Shown piece after piece: positions 34,291 through 43,643 of a stretch of DNA of 64,000 nucleotides (positions within the stretch are counted from its first letter, which is position 1; every line of letters starts with the position of its first letter). A program made the position numbers and the translations under genes. Under the pieces are notes generated by a model. It was given only the letters and a program-made list of their open reading frames with translations. It made no database searches and had not been told where the DNA came from. Origin of the DNA: a bacterium (lineage in GTDB: Bacteria > Deinococcota > Deinococci > Deinococcales > Deinococcaceae); NCBI GenBank assembly GCA_021810505.1, contig JAJZIR010000005.1, forward strand, positions 62,001 to 126,000. Direction: 5' to 3'.

Positions 34291-35952
34291 ATGTTGTTCC
34301 GTGATTTCGAGCTGAGCGCTGGAGTGATCCAGCGGATGCAGGACCGTGGCATCCTAGAGCCCTCCCCGATCCAGGCCGAGAGCCTGCCGCACACCCTGAA
34401 GGGGCGCGATCTGGTCGGGCGGGCTCGCACCGGGACCGGGAAGACCCTGGCCTACGCGCTGCCGATCCTGGAGCGCTTAGAGCCGCAGAGCCGCCGTGGC
34501 CGGCTGCCCAGGGCGCTGGTGCTGGCACCTACCCGCGAGCTGGCCAAGCAGGTGGCCGGCGAGTTCGCCGCCACCGGGCCGCAGCTGCGGGTGGTGACCG
34601 TCTACGGCGGCGCCCCCTACGGGCCGCAGGAGCGGGCCCTGAGCGACGGCATCGACGTGGTGGTGGGGACCCCCGGGCGGATCATCGACCACCTGGAGCG
34701 CGGCAACCTGCAGCTCCAGGAAGTCCAGGTCGCCGTGCTGGACGAGGCCGACGAGATGCTGCAGGTCGGTTTCGCCGAGGACGTGGAGCGGATCTTGGGA
34801 GCTACCACCAACCCGCAGCGCCAGACGCTGTTCTTCAGCGCCACCCTGACCCTGGAAGTGCTGCGCTTGGCCCAGCGCTACCTGAAGGAGCCGGTTCTGG
34901 TCGATCTGGTCGGGGAGGAGCGGGGCAAGACCTCTCAGACCGTCCAGCACGTGGCTATCCGGGTGGGGCGTTCGCGTACCCACCTGCTGGCCGACTTGCT
35001 CACCGTCCACGACCCGGAGCGGGCCATCGTCTTCACCCGGACCAAGAAAGAGGCCGACGAGCTGGCCATGGAGCTGATCCACCGGGGCCTGGAGGCCGAG
35101 GGGTTGCACGGCGATATGGCCCAGTCGCAGCGTGAGCGGGCCATGGCCTCCTTTCGCAGCGGCCGGACCCGGGTGCTGGTGGCCACCGACGTGGCCGCCC
35201 GCGGCTTGGACATCCCGGAGGTGGACTTGGTGGTCCAGTACCACCTACCCAGCGACAGCGACGCCTACATCCACCGCACCGGCCGCACCGGCCGGGCTGG
35301 CCGAAGCGGCACCGCCATCGTGCTGTACGGGGACCGCGAGGGCAGGGCGCTACACCAGTTGGAGTACGCCACCGGCGTGACCTTCGAGCGCCGCGAGCCG
35401 CCCAGGCCCCAAGACGTCCAGCAGGCCGCGGTGCACTCGGCCTCTCAGCTGGTCTGCGAGGTGGATCCGGCCCTCGGCGCCCCCTTCCTGGAGGAAGCCG
35501 AGGCGCTGCTGCGCGAGCACGGTTCCGAGATCCTGGCTAGGGCCCTGGCCAAGGTGGCCGGAATCAGCGAGTTGCCCAAGCCCAGCTCGCTGCTCTCCGG
35601 GGAGGAGAGCATGACCGCCTTGCTGATGGTCGGCGAGCGGCTCAGCGTCCCCAGGGTGGTGGCGCTGCTGGCCCGCCGCCTGGATGACGCCCGCCGCCTG
35701 GGCAAGATCCGGCTCTGCGCGGAGGGCGCGGTGGTCGACGTCCCCAACGAGCTGGTGCCCGGCCTGCTGGCGCTGAGCCCGCTGGAGGGCAACATCCGCC
35801 TGGAGGTCCCCACCCAGCTGCCCGAGCTGCTGGAGAGCTCGGATGGGCGGCCGCCCAGGGAGCGGGACGGCCAGGGTATGCCCCGCCGGTCTCGCCCAGG
35901 GGGCCGTTACCAGAGCCGCGGTGAGGGGTACTTCGAGCGCCCGCGGCGCTGA
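34291..35952 (+). CDS. DEAD-box RNA helicase, Hera-like
   Basis: This 553-residue ATP-dependent RNA helicase has all core motifs: PSPIQAESLP (Q motif), ARTGTGKT (I), APTRELAKQ (Ia), GTPGR, VLDEADEM (II), FFSATLT (III), IVFTRTKKEAD (IV), ATDVAARGLDIPEV (V) and HRTGRTGRAG (VI). About 180 residues follow the core, as in Thermus Hera, whose extra part dimerises and binds RNA. The closing residues are Arg/Gly-rich (RRSRPGGRYQSRGEGYF). It probably remodels rRNA or cold-stabilised RNA. Confidence 0.9.
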   Translation: MLFRDFELSAGVIQRMQDRGILEPSPIQAESLPHTLKGRDLVGRARTGTGKTLAYALPILERLEPQSRRGRLPRALVLAPTRELAKQVAGEFAATGPQLRVVTVYGGAPYGPQERALSDGIDVVVGTPGRIIDHLERGNLQLQEVQVAVLDEADEMLQVGFAEDVERILGATTNPQRQTLFFSATLTLEVLRLAQRYLKEPVLVDLVGEERGKTSQTVQHVAIRVGRSRTHLLADLLTVHDPERAIVFTRTKKEADELAMELIHRGLEAEGLHGDMAQSQRERAMASFRSGRTRVLVATDVAARGLDIPEVDLVVQYHLPSDSDAYIHRTGRTGRAGRSGTAIVLYGDREGRALHQLEYATGVTFERREPPRPQDVQQAAVHSASQLVCEVDPALGAPFLEEAEALLREHGSEILARALAKVAGISELPKPSSLLSGEESMTALLMVGERLSVPRVVALLARRLDDARRLGKIRLCAEGAVVDVPNELVPGLLALSPLEGNIRLEVPTQLPELLESSDGRPPRERDGQGMPRRSRPGGRYQSRGEGYFERPRR

Positions 35953-36333
35953 GCGCCCACCACCTGTGGTGGACCGGTGTGTTGCAGGTTCGGTGGCTTC
36001 TGGGTAGGCCACCCCCGGCTGCATGGCACCCGCTTTGGAGTTCTTGTCCCGGTAACCTCCCGGAGGTGGTGGGGACGTCTGGATCGGGGCGCTACGAGGA
36101 ATTGCCCAGTTTACCCGCACACCGATCTGACCTGGGGTCGACGCCTTCAGGGATCTTGGGAGTGTGCAAAGTCGGCGAGGGCTTATGTTATCTGAGTGCG
36201 CACGGGTAATTTCTCCGGCCGCTGCTAGAGATAGTTCGCCCCAGGGAATGGTTGGATCTTAGGGAGGTGCAACCGCTAGGCCTTCGGGCTTATCCTCACT
36301 ATTTTCATAATAAATTCCCTAAAATGTTCTTAA
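35953..36333. other. 381-bp intergenic region with a palindrome and an AT-rich promoter end
   Basis: No gene is seen. Just after the helicase stop, CCACCAC and GTGGTGG (35957-35972) form a 7-bp stem with a 2-nt loop, which may end transcription. The base composition falls towards the right, where an AT-rich stretch (about 36298-36333) with TAAAAT probably serves as promoter for the lipoprotein gene. Small open frames here show no domain. Confidence 0.45.
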
Positions 36334-38205
36334 ATGAAGCTGAGCCTTCTGGCGATCGGGTTGGCTCTGTTCCTGGTTGCCTGCAGCCAGGGAGGGGCTC
36401 CAGCGCCTTCTGCGAACTCTCTTTCTCTGAGCGCCGGTTCGGAGATCGCTCTCTACCAGGGAGAGAGCGGGTCAGAGGTTCTCACCTTGAGCAGCCAGGG
36501 GAGTTCGAGCGGTACAGTAACTCTCGGCTATCAGGTCAGCGGAAACGGGGCTATCCTTCCGAACTCGGACTTCAGCTTCAGCCCCAGTTCGGTCACTGTG
36601 GCGAGTGGGGCTGCCGTCACCCTGCAAGTGAAGGTGACTACCTCCCTGCAAGTAACCCCTGGGACCTACCAGATTGCAGTTTCGGCTCAGGAGGGAACGG
36701 CCAAAGCCCAGACCAGCTTCCAGGTTCAGGTCAGCTCAGCGCTGTCCTTTTCGAAGGCTACCCCGCTCACGGTCGCTCAGGGAGAGAGCGGGTCAGAGGT
36801 TCTCACCTTGAGCGGTCAGGGGAGTCTGAGCGGTACAGTGACTCTCGGGTACCAGGTCAGCGAGGACGGGGTTGTTCTCCCCCCCTCGTCGGGCTTTGAT
36901 TTTAGCCTGACCAACACGACCCTGGCAGCTGGCAAAGCGGTGCAGATTCCCGTGAGCGTGAAGACTCCCTCTGACTTGGCTGGTCACTACCAGGTCAAGG
37001 TGATCGCTACCCTCTCCTCTGGGGTGAACGCTGTTGTCGCCCTCCCCCTGACCGTGGTGGGGGAACAGGTGATCCATACCTTCGGAAGCTCCCCCGGGGA
37101 TGGCGCAAACCCCCGAGCTTCTCTGATTTCTGGCGGCAACGGGGACCTGTACGGGACAACGATGCTTGGTGGTAACTCGAACTTGAGTGGCACCGTTTTT
37201 GAGCTCTCACCCAGTGGGAATACTTGGACCGAGACGGTGATCGTTAGCTTTAACAGCGGCGATCCCTTTTTGGGTTCTCAGCCCCAAACTCCTCTGGTTC
37301 TCGGCAGCAACGGAAACCTGTACGGGACGACGTCTGATGGTGGCGCAAACAATGCTGGTATCGTCTTTCAGCTCTCGCCCGCCGCTGGAGGCGTTTGGAC
37401 TGAGGCGCTTCTCTACAGCTTCGGCACCGGCAGTGACGGTGCTTTCCCCCAAGCTCCTCTGGTTCTCGGCAGCAACGGAAACCTGTATGGGACGACCTCA
37501 GCCGGCGGCGCAAATGGCAACGGTACTGTTTTCCAGCTCTCGGCCCCTGTGACTGCTGGGGGTAGCTGGTCCGAGGCAGTGCTCTATAGCTTCGGGAGCT
37601 CTAGCTCCGGCGATGGCAATAATCCTGACGCTCCCCTGACCCCCTACGGGGGGGACCTGTATGGGACGACCTCAGCCGGCGGCGCAAATGGCAACGGTAC
37701 TGTTTTCCAGCTCTCGCCTTTTGCGGGGGGTGGCTGGACTGAGACAGCGCTCTACAGCTTCGGGAGCTCTAGCGGCACTGAGCCTACCTCCCTGGTCCCT
37801 TACAACGGCAATCTGTATGGGACGACCTCAGCCGGCGGCGCAAATAGCGACGGTACCATCTTCCAGATCTCGGTTAGTGGGAACACCTTGAACGAGAAGG
37901 TCCTGTACAGCTTCCTCGGCGGGAACGACGGAGCTGCCCCTTATGCCTCCCTGGTCCCTTACAACGGCAATCTGTATGGGACGACCTCAGCCGGCGGCGC
38001 AAATGGCGACGGTACCATCTTCGAGCTCTCTCCTCCGGTGAGCGCTGGAGGTAGCTGGTCTGAGAAGGTCCTGTACAGCTTCCTCGGCGGGAACGACGGA
38101 GCTGCCCCTTATGCCTCCCTGGTCCCTTACAACGGGAACCTGTATGGGACGACCTCAGCCGGCGGTGCAAATGGCGACGGTACCGCGTTCAAGCTAGTGC
38201 TCTGA
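36334..38205 (+). CDS. Lipoprotein with tandem GloVer-type repeats
   Basis: This 623-residue predicted surface lipoprotein has the lipobox FLVACS near residues 13-18. Residues about 35-240 hold two Ig-like repeats, each starting QGESGSEVLTLS and containing SGTVTLGYQVS. From about residue 245 there are seven copies of the GloVer-type unit, whose core is GNLYGTTSAGGANGDGT followed by F.LS. Such units probably form a beta-propeller or beta-rich stalk. The last units are almost identical at DNA level, and the gene is less GC-rich than its neighbours. The role is unknown; adhesion or surface display is a guess. Confidence 0.82.
   Translation: MKLSLLAIGLALFLVACSQGGAPAPSANSLSLSAGSEIALYQGESGSEVLTLSSQGSSSGTVTLGYQVSGNGAILPNSDFSFSPSSVTVASGAAVTLQVKVTTSLQVTPGTYQIAVSAQEGTAKAQTSFQVQVSSALSFSKATPLTVAQGESGSEVLTLSGQGSLSGTVTLGYQVSEDGVVLPPSSGFDFSLTNTTLAAGKAVQIPVSVKTPSDLAGHYQVKVIATLSSGVNAVVALPLTVVGEQVIHTFGSSPGDGANPRASLISGGNGDLYGTTMLGGNSNLSGTVFELSPSGNTWTETVIVSFNSGDPFLGSQPQTPLVLGSNGNLYGTTSDGGANNAGIVFQLSPAAGGVWTEALLYSFGTGSDGAFPQAPLVLGSNGNLYGTTSAGGANGNGTVFQLSAPVTAGGSWSEAVLYSFGSSSSGDGNNPDAPLTPYGGDLYGTTSAGGANGNGTVFQLSPFAGGGWTETALYSFGSSSGTEPTSLVPYNGNLYGTTSAGGANSDGTIFQISVSGNTLNEKVLYSFLGGNDGAAPYASLVPYNGNLYGTTSAGGANGDGTIFELSPPVSAGGSWSEKVLYSFLGGNDGAAPYASLVPYNGNLYGTTSAGGANGDGTAFKLVL
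37894..38184. repeat. Near-identical 168-bp-period repeats in the lipoprotein gene
   Basis: The segments 37894-38016 and 38062-38184 match at all but a few bases and are 168 bp apart, encoding adjacent GloVer units. Shorter identical blocks recur around 37480-37545 and 37650-37715. This points to recent duplication or gene conversion. Confidence 0.85.
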
Positions 38206-38457
38206 GCCTGTAGTTCCAAATCGGGCAGATAGCTAGGAGTCCAGACCCATCACGCACCTGGGGCAGAGCGAGGGTGGCCGGTTTGGTTGGGTTTGGTCCT
38301 TTCTCCGGCGCGGGTTCTTAGGTGCTGGCGCACCTGGGTGTTTTGGGCCATCTCTGCGCCGCTGAGGCGAGCTATAGGCCCGGCCGAGGGTCTTGGCCAT
38401 GGGCGTTTAGGCGTCCCGCACCTACCCCCGGATAGCGAGGTGGTGAGCCGAGAAAGC

Positions 38458-39090
38458 CTAGGCCTGAGCGGCTGCTTCCTGGCCCCCGAGAGCGCCCCTC
38501 TCCCGGACCAGCTGGTGGTGCTGCCGGCAGCGGGCCTCGTAGCGCTCCGAGGCGCCCACCAGCACCACCGGCCCATTCGGATCGGCGGGCTCCCCGCCTA
38601 GAAGCCGCTGGGTACGGGTAGCTGTTCCCCCGCACACCACGCAGATGGCGCTGAGCTTGTCGATCTGCTCCGCCCTAGCCAGCAGGTCGGGCAGGACCCC
38701 AAAGGGCTCCCCGCGGAAGTCCAGGTCCAGCCCGGCCGCGATCACCCGGACTCCCGCCTCTACCATCTCCGAGATCAGCGCGCTCAGGTCCGCTCCGAAG
38801 AACTGGACCTCGTCGAGGGCGATCACCTGCGCCGGCACCTCCAGGCTCCGCCAAGCAGCGGCCAGCTCGGGGGTACCGGCGACCGGGATAGCCTTGGCGG
38901 TGCGCCCGGAGTGGCTGGTCACTTGGCTGGGATGGTAGCGGTCGTCGGCGGCGGGTTTGCAGACCAGAACTTCTTGGCGGGCGATCAGCGCGCGGTTGAC
39001 TCGGCGGATCAGCTCTTCGGACTTCCCGCTGAACATCGGCCCAGTGATGACTTCCAGGCGCCCCTCGGCGCTCCTCGACCCTGGCGGCAT
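38458..39090 (-). CDS. tdk: Thymidine kinase
   Basis: This 210-residue type II thymidine kinase phosphorylates thymidine in pyrimidine salvage. The P-loop is ITGPMFSGKSEELIRR, the Walker B-like region is VIALDEVQFF, and the zinc lasso has CVVC and a later Cys-x-x-His in YEARCRQHHQ. ATG 39090 is chosen because the longer frame upstream reads back through the rsmA end. It follows rsmA by 8 nt. Confidence 0.93.
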   Translation of the reverse strand: MPPGSRSAEGRLEVITGPMFSGKSEELIRRVNRALIARQEVLVCKPAADDRYHPSQVTSHSGRTAKAIPVAGTPELAAAWRSLEVPAQVIALDEVQFFGADLSALISEMVEAGVRVIAAGLDLDFRGEPFGVLPDLLARAEQIDKLSAICVVCGGTATRTQRLLGGEPADPNGPVVLVGASERYEARCRQHHQLVRERGALGGQEAAAQA

Positions 39091-39098
39091 GCCCGATT

Positions 39099-39914
39099 CT
39101 AAGCCGGGGCGCCCAGCTCCCCGGCTAGGGCCGCTAGCTGCTGCGGGCTGAGCTGTTCGGCCCGGACCGCAGCGGGCAGACCCAGCCGCTCCCAAGCGGC
39201 CTGGAGCTGACCGCTGCGGTAGCCGCTCAGGCCGAGCGCGTTGCGCAGGGTCTTGCGCCGGTGGTGGAAAGCCAGCTGGAGGAAGGCTTCCAGCTCCTCG
39301 CCGGGGTGGTGGGGGTCGCGCAGCTGCACCAGGCTGCTGGTCACTTTGGGGACCGGGAAGAAGGCGCCGGGAGGGATGTGGCGCAAAACCCTCGCCCCGC
39401 CGCAGAGCAGGGCCAGAGCGCTTAGGGCGCTGTAGGGGCGCTCTCCCGGGCGCGCGGTGAGCCGCTCGGCGACCTCGCGCTGCAGCAGGACAGTCAGCTG
39501 CGCGAAGCGCCCTGAGCGCAGCAGCTGAGCGAGCAGCGGGGTGGCGACTTGGTAGGGGAGGTTGGCGATGAACAGGCTACCGGCCGGGACACCCCTCCAG
39601 TCGAAGTCCAGCGCGTCCCCCCAGCGCAGGTCGACCGCCAACCCTTCCAGGCTGCAGCGCAGCGCTGGCTCCAGGCGCCGGTCCAGCTCGATGGCGGTCA
39701 CCTGAGCCCCCCTCTGGCACAAAGCGGCGGTGAGGCCGCCCAGACCCGGCCCCACCTCGTAGACCGTACGGCCCACCTCCGCGCCGCCCAGGTAGGCGAT
39801 CTGATCCAAGATCTGGGCGTCGGTCAGGAAGTTCTGCCCCAGGTCGTGGTCAGCTTGCAGGCCGAAGGCGGAGAGCAGGGAGCGGGCCTGGGTGGGCCGC
39901 AGGGGAGCTTGCAC
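39099..39914 (-). CDS. rsmA: 16S rRNA dimethyladenosine transferase RsmA/KsgA
   Basis: This 271-residue enzyme dimethylates two adenines in helix 45 of 16S rRNA during 30S assembly. It has DLGQNFLTDAQILDQIA, VYEVGPGLGGLTAALCQRGA (motif I), VTAIELDRRL and the catalytic motif FIANLPYQVATPLL. The start is GTG 39914. It is followed by tdk and preceded by carD in a minus-strand run. Confidence 0.94.
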   Translation of the reverse strand: MQAPLRPTQARSLLSAFGLQADHDLGQNFLTDAQILDQIAYLGGAEVGRTVYEVGPGLGGLTAALCQRGAQVTAIELDRRLEPALRCSLEGLAVDLRWGDALDFDWRGVPAGSLFIANLPYQVATPLLAQLLRSGRFAQLTVLLQREVAERLTARPGERPYSALSALALLCGGARVLRHIPPGAFFPVPKVTSSLVQLRDPHHPGEELEAFLQLAFHHRRKTLRNALGLSGYRSGQLQAAWERLGLPAAVRAEQLSPQQLAALAGELGAPA

Positions 39915-39933
39915 GCTCAGGCTGGTACCGGAC

Positions 39934-40440
39934 TCAGGCCGGCAAGCACAGCGCCAGCTGGTCCTCGACCTGCGCCTCGGCGCTGCTGACCGGGATGGTC
40001 AGGGCCACCGCCATCTCGGTCACGATGATCGACTTGGCCTCTTCGTAGATGGCCCGTTCGGTGACAGCCAGGCTGCGCTGGTGGCTGCGGCGGTGGAGGG
40101 TGCCGACCAGCTGGGCGATCTTGAAGATATCGCCCTCCGAGAGGAGATTCTGCTCCCGGCGGTGCCTGGGGGTCCAGGCCACCGGGAGGTCGATGTCCGG
40201 CGGGTCGAAAGCGCTCAGCAGTGCCGGGATGTTCTCGGCAGCGGTGATTCGGCGCAAGCCCAGCTGCTGGGCGCGGGCCAACGGGACCATGACCTGCAGG
40301 CCGCCTTTGAGCAGCTCGATCTCGAAATAGGCCTGGCGCTTCCCCATGACCTCCCGTTGGCTGAGCCGCATGATGACGCCTGCGCCGTGGTTCGGGTAGA
40401 CGACGTGATCGCCCACGTTCAGTTCCAGAAGATCGTCCAT
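39934..40440 (-). CDS. carD: CarD/CdnL-family RNA polymerase-binding regulator
   Basis: This 168-residue protein binds the RNA polymerase beta subunit and stabilises open promoter complexes, chiefly at rRNA and housekeeping promoters. The N-terminal Tudor-like RNA polymerase interaction domain reads LNVGDHVVYPNHGAGVIMRL. The C-terminal helical DNA-binding domain includes EGDIFKIAQLVGTLHRRSH and YEEAKSIIVTEMAVAL. The presence of CarD agrees with a Deinococcota or actinobacterial type of genome. Confidence 0.93.
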   Translation of the reverse strand: MDDLLELNVGDHVVYPNHGAGVIMRLSQREVMGKRQAYFEIELLKGGLQVMVPLARAQQLGLRRITAAENIPALLSAFDPPDIDLPVAWTPRHRREQNLLSEGDIFKIAQLVGTLHRRSHQRSLAVTERAIYEEAKSIIVTEMAVALTIPVSSAEAQVEDQLALCLPA

Positions 40441-40530
40441 AATCTGACCTCGGTCGTTCGGCCGCTTCGGGCCGTCAACACTCCATGGTACCAGCCGAAA
40501 GGCCGAAATGCGTGAGTACCCAGGGCCGGC

Positions 40531-41832
40531 TCAGCGCGGCTGCCGCGCCGGGAATAGGTCGGAGCGCCGCGGCAGCAGCCGCGGCGGGCGGCAGCGCAGC
40601 AGCAGCGGGAAGCAGAGATAGCTGGCTAGCAGGCGCATCCCGGTCCCCGCGGCCAGCGCCAGCCCGGCGCCGACCAGGCCGTCGGTCGGGACCAACCACA
40701 GCAGCAGCAAAGCGCTGCTGCCCACCGACAGGCCGGAGAGCAGCGTCACCACGCCGGGCCGGTTCACCGCCAAGAGGGCCTGGCCCATCAGGTTGGCCGC
40801 CCCGGCCAGGACCGCTTCCAGCAGCAGCAGGCGGAAGACCGCGCTGGCGGCCGCGAAGCGGTTCCCGTAGAGCAGGCTCAGAGCGGCCGGGCCGGCCAGG
40901 GCCAGCAGCGCGGCGGCCAGCAGCGCGGCGGCGTTGGTGACCGACAGGGCCCTGTCGGTCATGCCCAGGACCTCGTCGGTGCTGCGCCCGGAGGCCCTGG
41001 GGAACAGCACCAGGCTGGCGGCGCCCTCCAAGCTGCCGAGCAGGCGGGCCAGGTTCTGGGATACCACGTAGAGCCCCAGCTCCCGGGGGTCCAAGAAGCC
41101 CAGAACCAGCAGGCGGTCCAGCTGGCTCCCCAGGGTGCCGAGCAGGTCGGCCCCGTACGAGCGGATCCCGTAGTGCAACAGGGCTGAGAAGCTGGTCCGC
41201 CGGGGCCGGGGCCGCAGCTGCCCCAGCAGCGAGCGCAGGTTCCAGGCAGTCGCCGGCAGGCTGCCGAACAGGTAGCACAGCGCCGCGCTGCGCGCGCCCA
41301 GGTGGCCGGTCAAGGCCAGCCCGACCAGGCCGGCCAGGGTGAGCAGCGGCGCCGAGTAGCGGCTCAGGTTGAGCCTCCTGAAATCCCCCTTGCCCTGCTG
41401 CCAGGAGGTCAAGATGGACGACAGCAGCACGGCGATCGCCAGCGGCATCACCGCCTGGGCGAAGCGGACGTCTGCCTGGGAGTAGGCGTGCAGCGCCTCG
41501 GGGATCAGGAAGATCCCCGAGGCGCTGGCGACCAAGCCCAGCAGCAAGCTCAGCCACAGCGCCGCCCCCATCAGGCCGGGCTCCTCTTGGGGGCGGTTCC
41601 TGAGCTGGAAAGTCAGCGCCCGGGGGACCCCCAAGTTCAAGCCGTAGGCTAGGAACTGCGGCCAGAGCAGCATGGCGGCCAAGCGACCCCGCCCGTCCGG
41701 TCCCAGCACCCGGGCGGTGAGCAGGCCGGTGGCCACGTTGACCGCCAGGATGGCCAGGTTGGTGGCCAGGCTCTGCAGGGACGCGGCCAGCGCTGGCCGT
41801 CCCGCTAGCAGCGCCCGCACCCGCTCCCTCAC
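40531..41832 (-). CDS. Polysaccharide flippase (MATE/Wzx superfamily)
   Basis: This 433-residue membrane protein has 12-14 hydrophobic helices and the MOP-superfamily pattern, starting ATNLAILAVNVATGLLTARV and LGPDGRGRLAAMLLWPQF. It should flip lipid-linked oligosaccharide across the membrane. No glycosyltransferase genes are adjacent. The start GTG 41832 has TATGCT 6 nt upstream, so it may be leaderless. Confidence 0.82.
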   Translation of the reverse strand: MRERVRALLAGRPALAASLQSLATNLAILAVNVATGLLTARVLGPDGRGRLAAMLLWPQFLAYGLNLGVPRALTFQLRNRPQEEPGLMGAALWLSLLLGLVASASGIFLIPEALHAYSQADVRFAQAVMPLAIAVLLSSILTSWQQGKGDFRRLNLSRYSAPLLTLAGLVGLALTGHLGARSAALCYLFGSLPATAWNLRSLLGQLRPRPRRTSFSALLHYGIRSYGADLLGTLGSQLDRLLVLGFLDPRELGLYVVSQNLARLLGSLEGAASLVLFPRASGRSTDEVLGMTDRALSVTNAAALLAAALLALAGPAALSLLYGNRFAAASAVFRLLLLEAVLAGAANLMGQALLAVNRPGVVTLLSGLSVGSSALLLLWLVPTDGLVGAGLALAAGTGMRLLASYLCFPLLLRCRPPRLLPRRSDLFPARQPR

Positions 41833-41838
41833 CGGCTC

Positions 41839-41844
41839 AGCATA
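41839..41844 (-). promoter_or_regulatory. -10 element of a probable leaderless promoter (flippase)
   Basis: TATGCT on the minus strand lies 6 nt before the GTG at 41832. It is back to back with the extended -10 promoter of the PASTA gene. Confidence 0.5.
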
Positions 41845-41873
41845 GCCGGGAGCGCCGGCCGGACCGCTCGGGG

Positions 41874-41882
41874 CTGGTATAC
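41874..41882 (+). promoter_or_regulatory. Extended -10 promoter of the PASTA gene
   Basis: TGGTATACT fits an extended -10 (TGnTATACT). The -35 region is poor, as is common for this class. Transcription should start about 20 nt before ATG 41910. Confidence 0.6.
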
Positions 41883-41909
41883 TGCAGCTGCCCGCGGGTG
41901 GGCGCTGCG

Positions 41910-43643
41910 ATGACGCGAATCGACGGAAAGTACCAAGTCCTGCGCGAGCTGGCGCGCCAGGGGTCCCAGGTCGACTTCGAGGTGCAAGACGACCGGGGAG
42001 AGCACTGGAAGCTGCGCTGGTTCGACATCGCCGACAACCAGACCCGCGCTCTGTTCCACCGCTACCGCTCGGTGCTCCGGGCGCTCAACCCCCCCGCCCT
42101 GCTGGACGTGATGGCCCGGCCGGGGGCGTACTACAGCATCTGGTCCTGGCCGGACGGGCAGCCGCTCGGCGACTACCTCAAGCAGCCGGTCAAGGACCCG
42201 GAGGCCGCCGAGGGGCTGGAGGCGCTGGCTGCCCAGCTGGGCCAGCTGGGCAGCTCCCTGCAGGACGCCGAGATCTTCTTGCAGGATGGCCGCCCCCAGC
42301 TGTTCTGCCTGCAGCCGGCCGAGCGCAGCCAAGAAGAGATCGCCGAGCTCAACGCTCCCCTCCTCCAGCAGCTGCGCAGCGGGCGGATGCGCCGCAGGCG
42401 GCGCAGCGGGCCAAAGGCTGAACGCCTCCGGCTCAGCCCCTGGGCGGTGATCCCTGGCCTGGTCCTGTTGCTCCTGGCCGCTGTGGTCGGAGACCAGGCC
42501 GCCCAGATCTACCTCAACCCGCCGGTGCGGGAGGTCCCCCAAGTCACTGGGGAGCCCTACCAGCAGGCCAGCCAACGGCTGGTGGCTGCCGGCTTCTCGG
42601 TCCAGGTGACTCCCGGCAGCTCGTCCAGCCAGAAGGCCGGCGTGGTCCTGAGCAGCAACCCCCCGGCCCAGAGCGCCCTGCACGCCGGGCGCACGGTGGT
42701 GATCACCGTGAACGCCCCGCCCAGCCGGGTAGTCCCCGCGCTGAGCGGCCTGACCGCCTCGGAGGCCCAGACCGCCCTCGCCGACCAGCACTTGCCCATC
42801 GGCCAGACCGACCACGCCTACAGCAGCAGCGTGCCCTCCGGGCAGGTGATCGCCCAGTACCCCCCTACCGGGACGGTGCTCCTCCAAGGCGGGCGGGTCC
42901 GCCTGTTGGTCAGCTTGGGGCCCCACAAGGTCCGGACCTATCTGCCCGACTTGACCGGCTTGAGCTTCGCCCGGGCCCGCAGTGCGGTGCTGGCCGCTGG
43001 CTTGGTTCTGTCCAAGGTCTCGCTGCGCAGCTCCAACCGCCCGCTGGGCACGGTGCTGTCCCAGTCCCCGAGCCCGGGCACTTCGGTGCCGAGCGGATCG
43101 GCGGCCACCTTGGTGGTGGCCGAGCCGCCGCTGGCCAGCCCGCCCAGCCAGCAGCTCCCCGGCCAGATCACCGGGGCCACCGCCGGGGGTGGCTTCCTGC
43201 TCACGCCCAGCAGCACTGCGGCCCTGCCGACCGGCGGGATCGTGGTGACCAACTCGGCGGCCAACTCCCTGCCGGTCGCGACCCCTTCCGCGGCCAACTC
43301 CCAGCCGGCCGCGACTCCCTCCTCCGCGCAGCAGCTGCCTCCCACTTCCGGCAGCTCCAGCGCTGGATCCGGCAGCTCGCGGGCCAGCTCCGGCAGCGCG
43401 GGGTCCAGCGGGTCTGCGGGTTCCAGCTCCCAGACCCGTACGGTCAGCTTCGCCTACACCTTTCCCAGCGACCTCCCCTCCGGGGTGGCCACGCTGGAGT
43501 ACACCGACGCGACCGGCACCCACGTGGTCGTCAGCCAGCGCGACGCCGCCGGCCTGCTGGTCCAGGTCAAGATCCAGGTGGTGGGACCGGCGCTCTTCGA
43601 GGTGGTCGAGAACGGCCAGATCTATGACAGCTTCCGCCAGTGA
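41910..43643 (+). CDS. PASTA-domain membrane protein with a degenerate kinase-like N-terminus
   Basis: This 577-residue protein has a cytoplasmic head of about 165 residues, a single membrane helix (AVIPGLVLLLLAAVVGDQAA), three PASTA repeats outside (for example EVPQVTGEPYQQASQRLVAA and TYLPDLTGLSFARARSAVLA), a Ser/Ala-rich linker and a C-terminal beta-like domain. The head begins RIDGKYQVLRELARQGSQVD, like the N-lobe of a Ser/Thr kinase, but has no VAVK lysine, HRD or DFG, so I read it as a pseudokinase remnant. PASTA repeats normally sense peptidoglycan or lipid II. ATG 41910 is preferred; GTG 41898 is possible. It overlaps the next gene by 20 nt. Confidence 0.8.
   Translation: MTRIDGKYQVLRELARQGSQVDFEVQDDRGEHWKLRWFDIADNQTRALFHRYRSVLRALNPPALLDVMARPGAYYSIWSWPDGQPLGDYLKQPVKDPEAAEGLEALAAQLGQLGSSLQDAEIFLQDGRPQLFCLQPAERSQEEIAELNAPLLQQLRSGRMRRRRRSGPKAERLRLSPWAVIPGLVLLLLAAVVGDQAAQIYLNPPVREVPQVTGEPYQQASQRLVAAGFSVQVTPGSSSSQKAGVVLSSNPPAQSALHAGRTVVITVNAPPSRVVPALSGLTASEAQTALADQHLPIGQTDHAYSSSVPSGQVIAQYPPTGTVLLQGGRVRLLVSLGPHKVRTYLPDLTGLSFARARSAVLAAGLVLSKVSLRSSNRPLGTVLSQSPSPGTSVPSGSAATLVVAEPPLASPPSQQLPGQITGATAGGGFLLTPSSTAALPTGGIVVTNSAANSLPVATPSAANSQPAATPSSAQQLPPTSGSSSAGSGSSRASSGSAGSSGSAGSSSQTRTVSFAYTFPSDLPSGVATLEYTDATGTHVVVSQRDAAGLLVQVKIQVVGPALFEVVENGQIYDSFRQ

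Noticed and set aside
35977-36209. Small open frames between the helicase and lipoprotein genes
   Set aside because: No ribosome binding site, no domain, and two overlapping frames of similar length suggest chance.
37320-38190. Possible CRISPR-like direct repeats
   Set aside because: The repeats are in frame, code for GloVer units and have conserved spacers; there are no cas genes.
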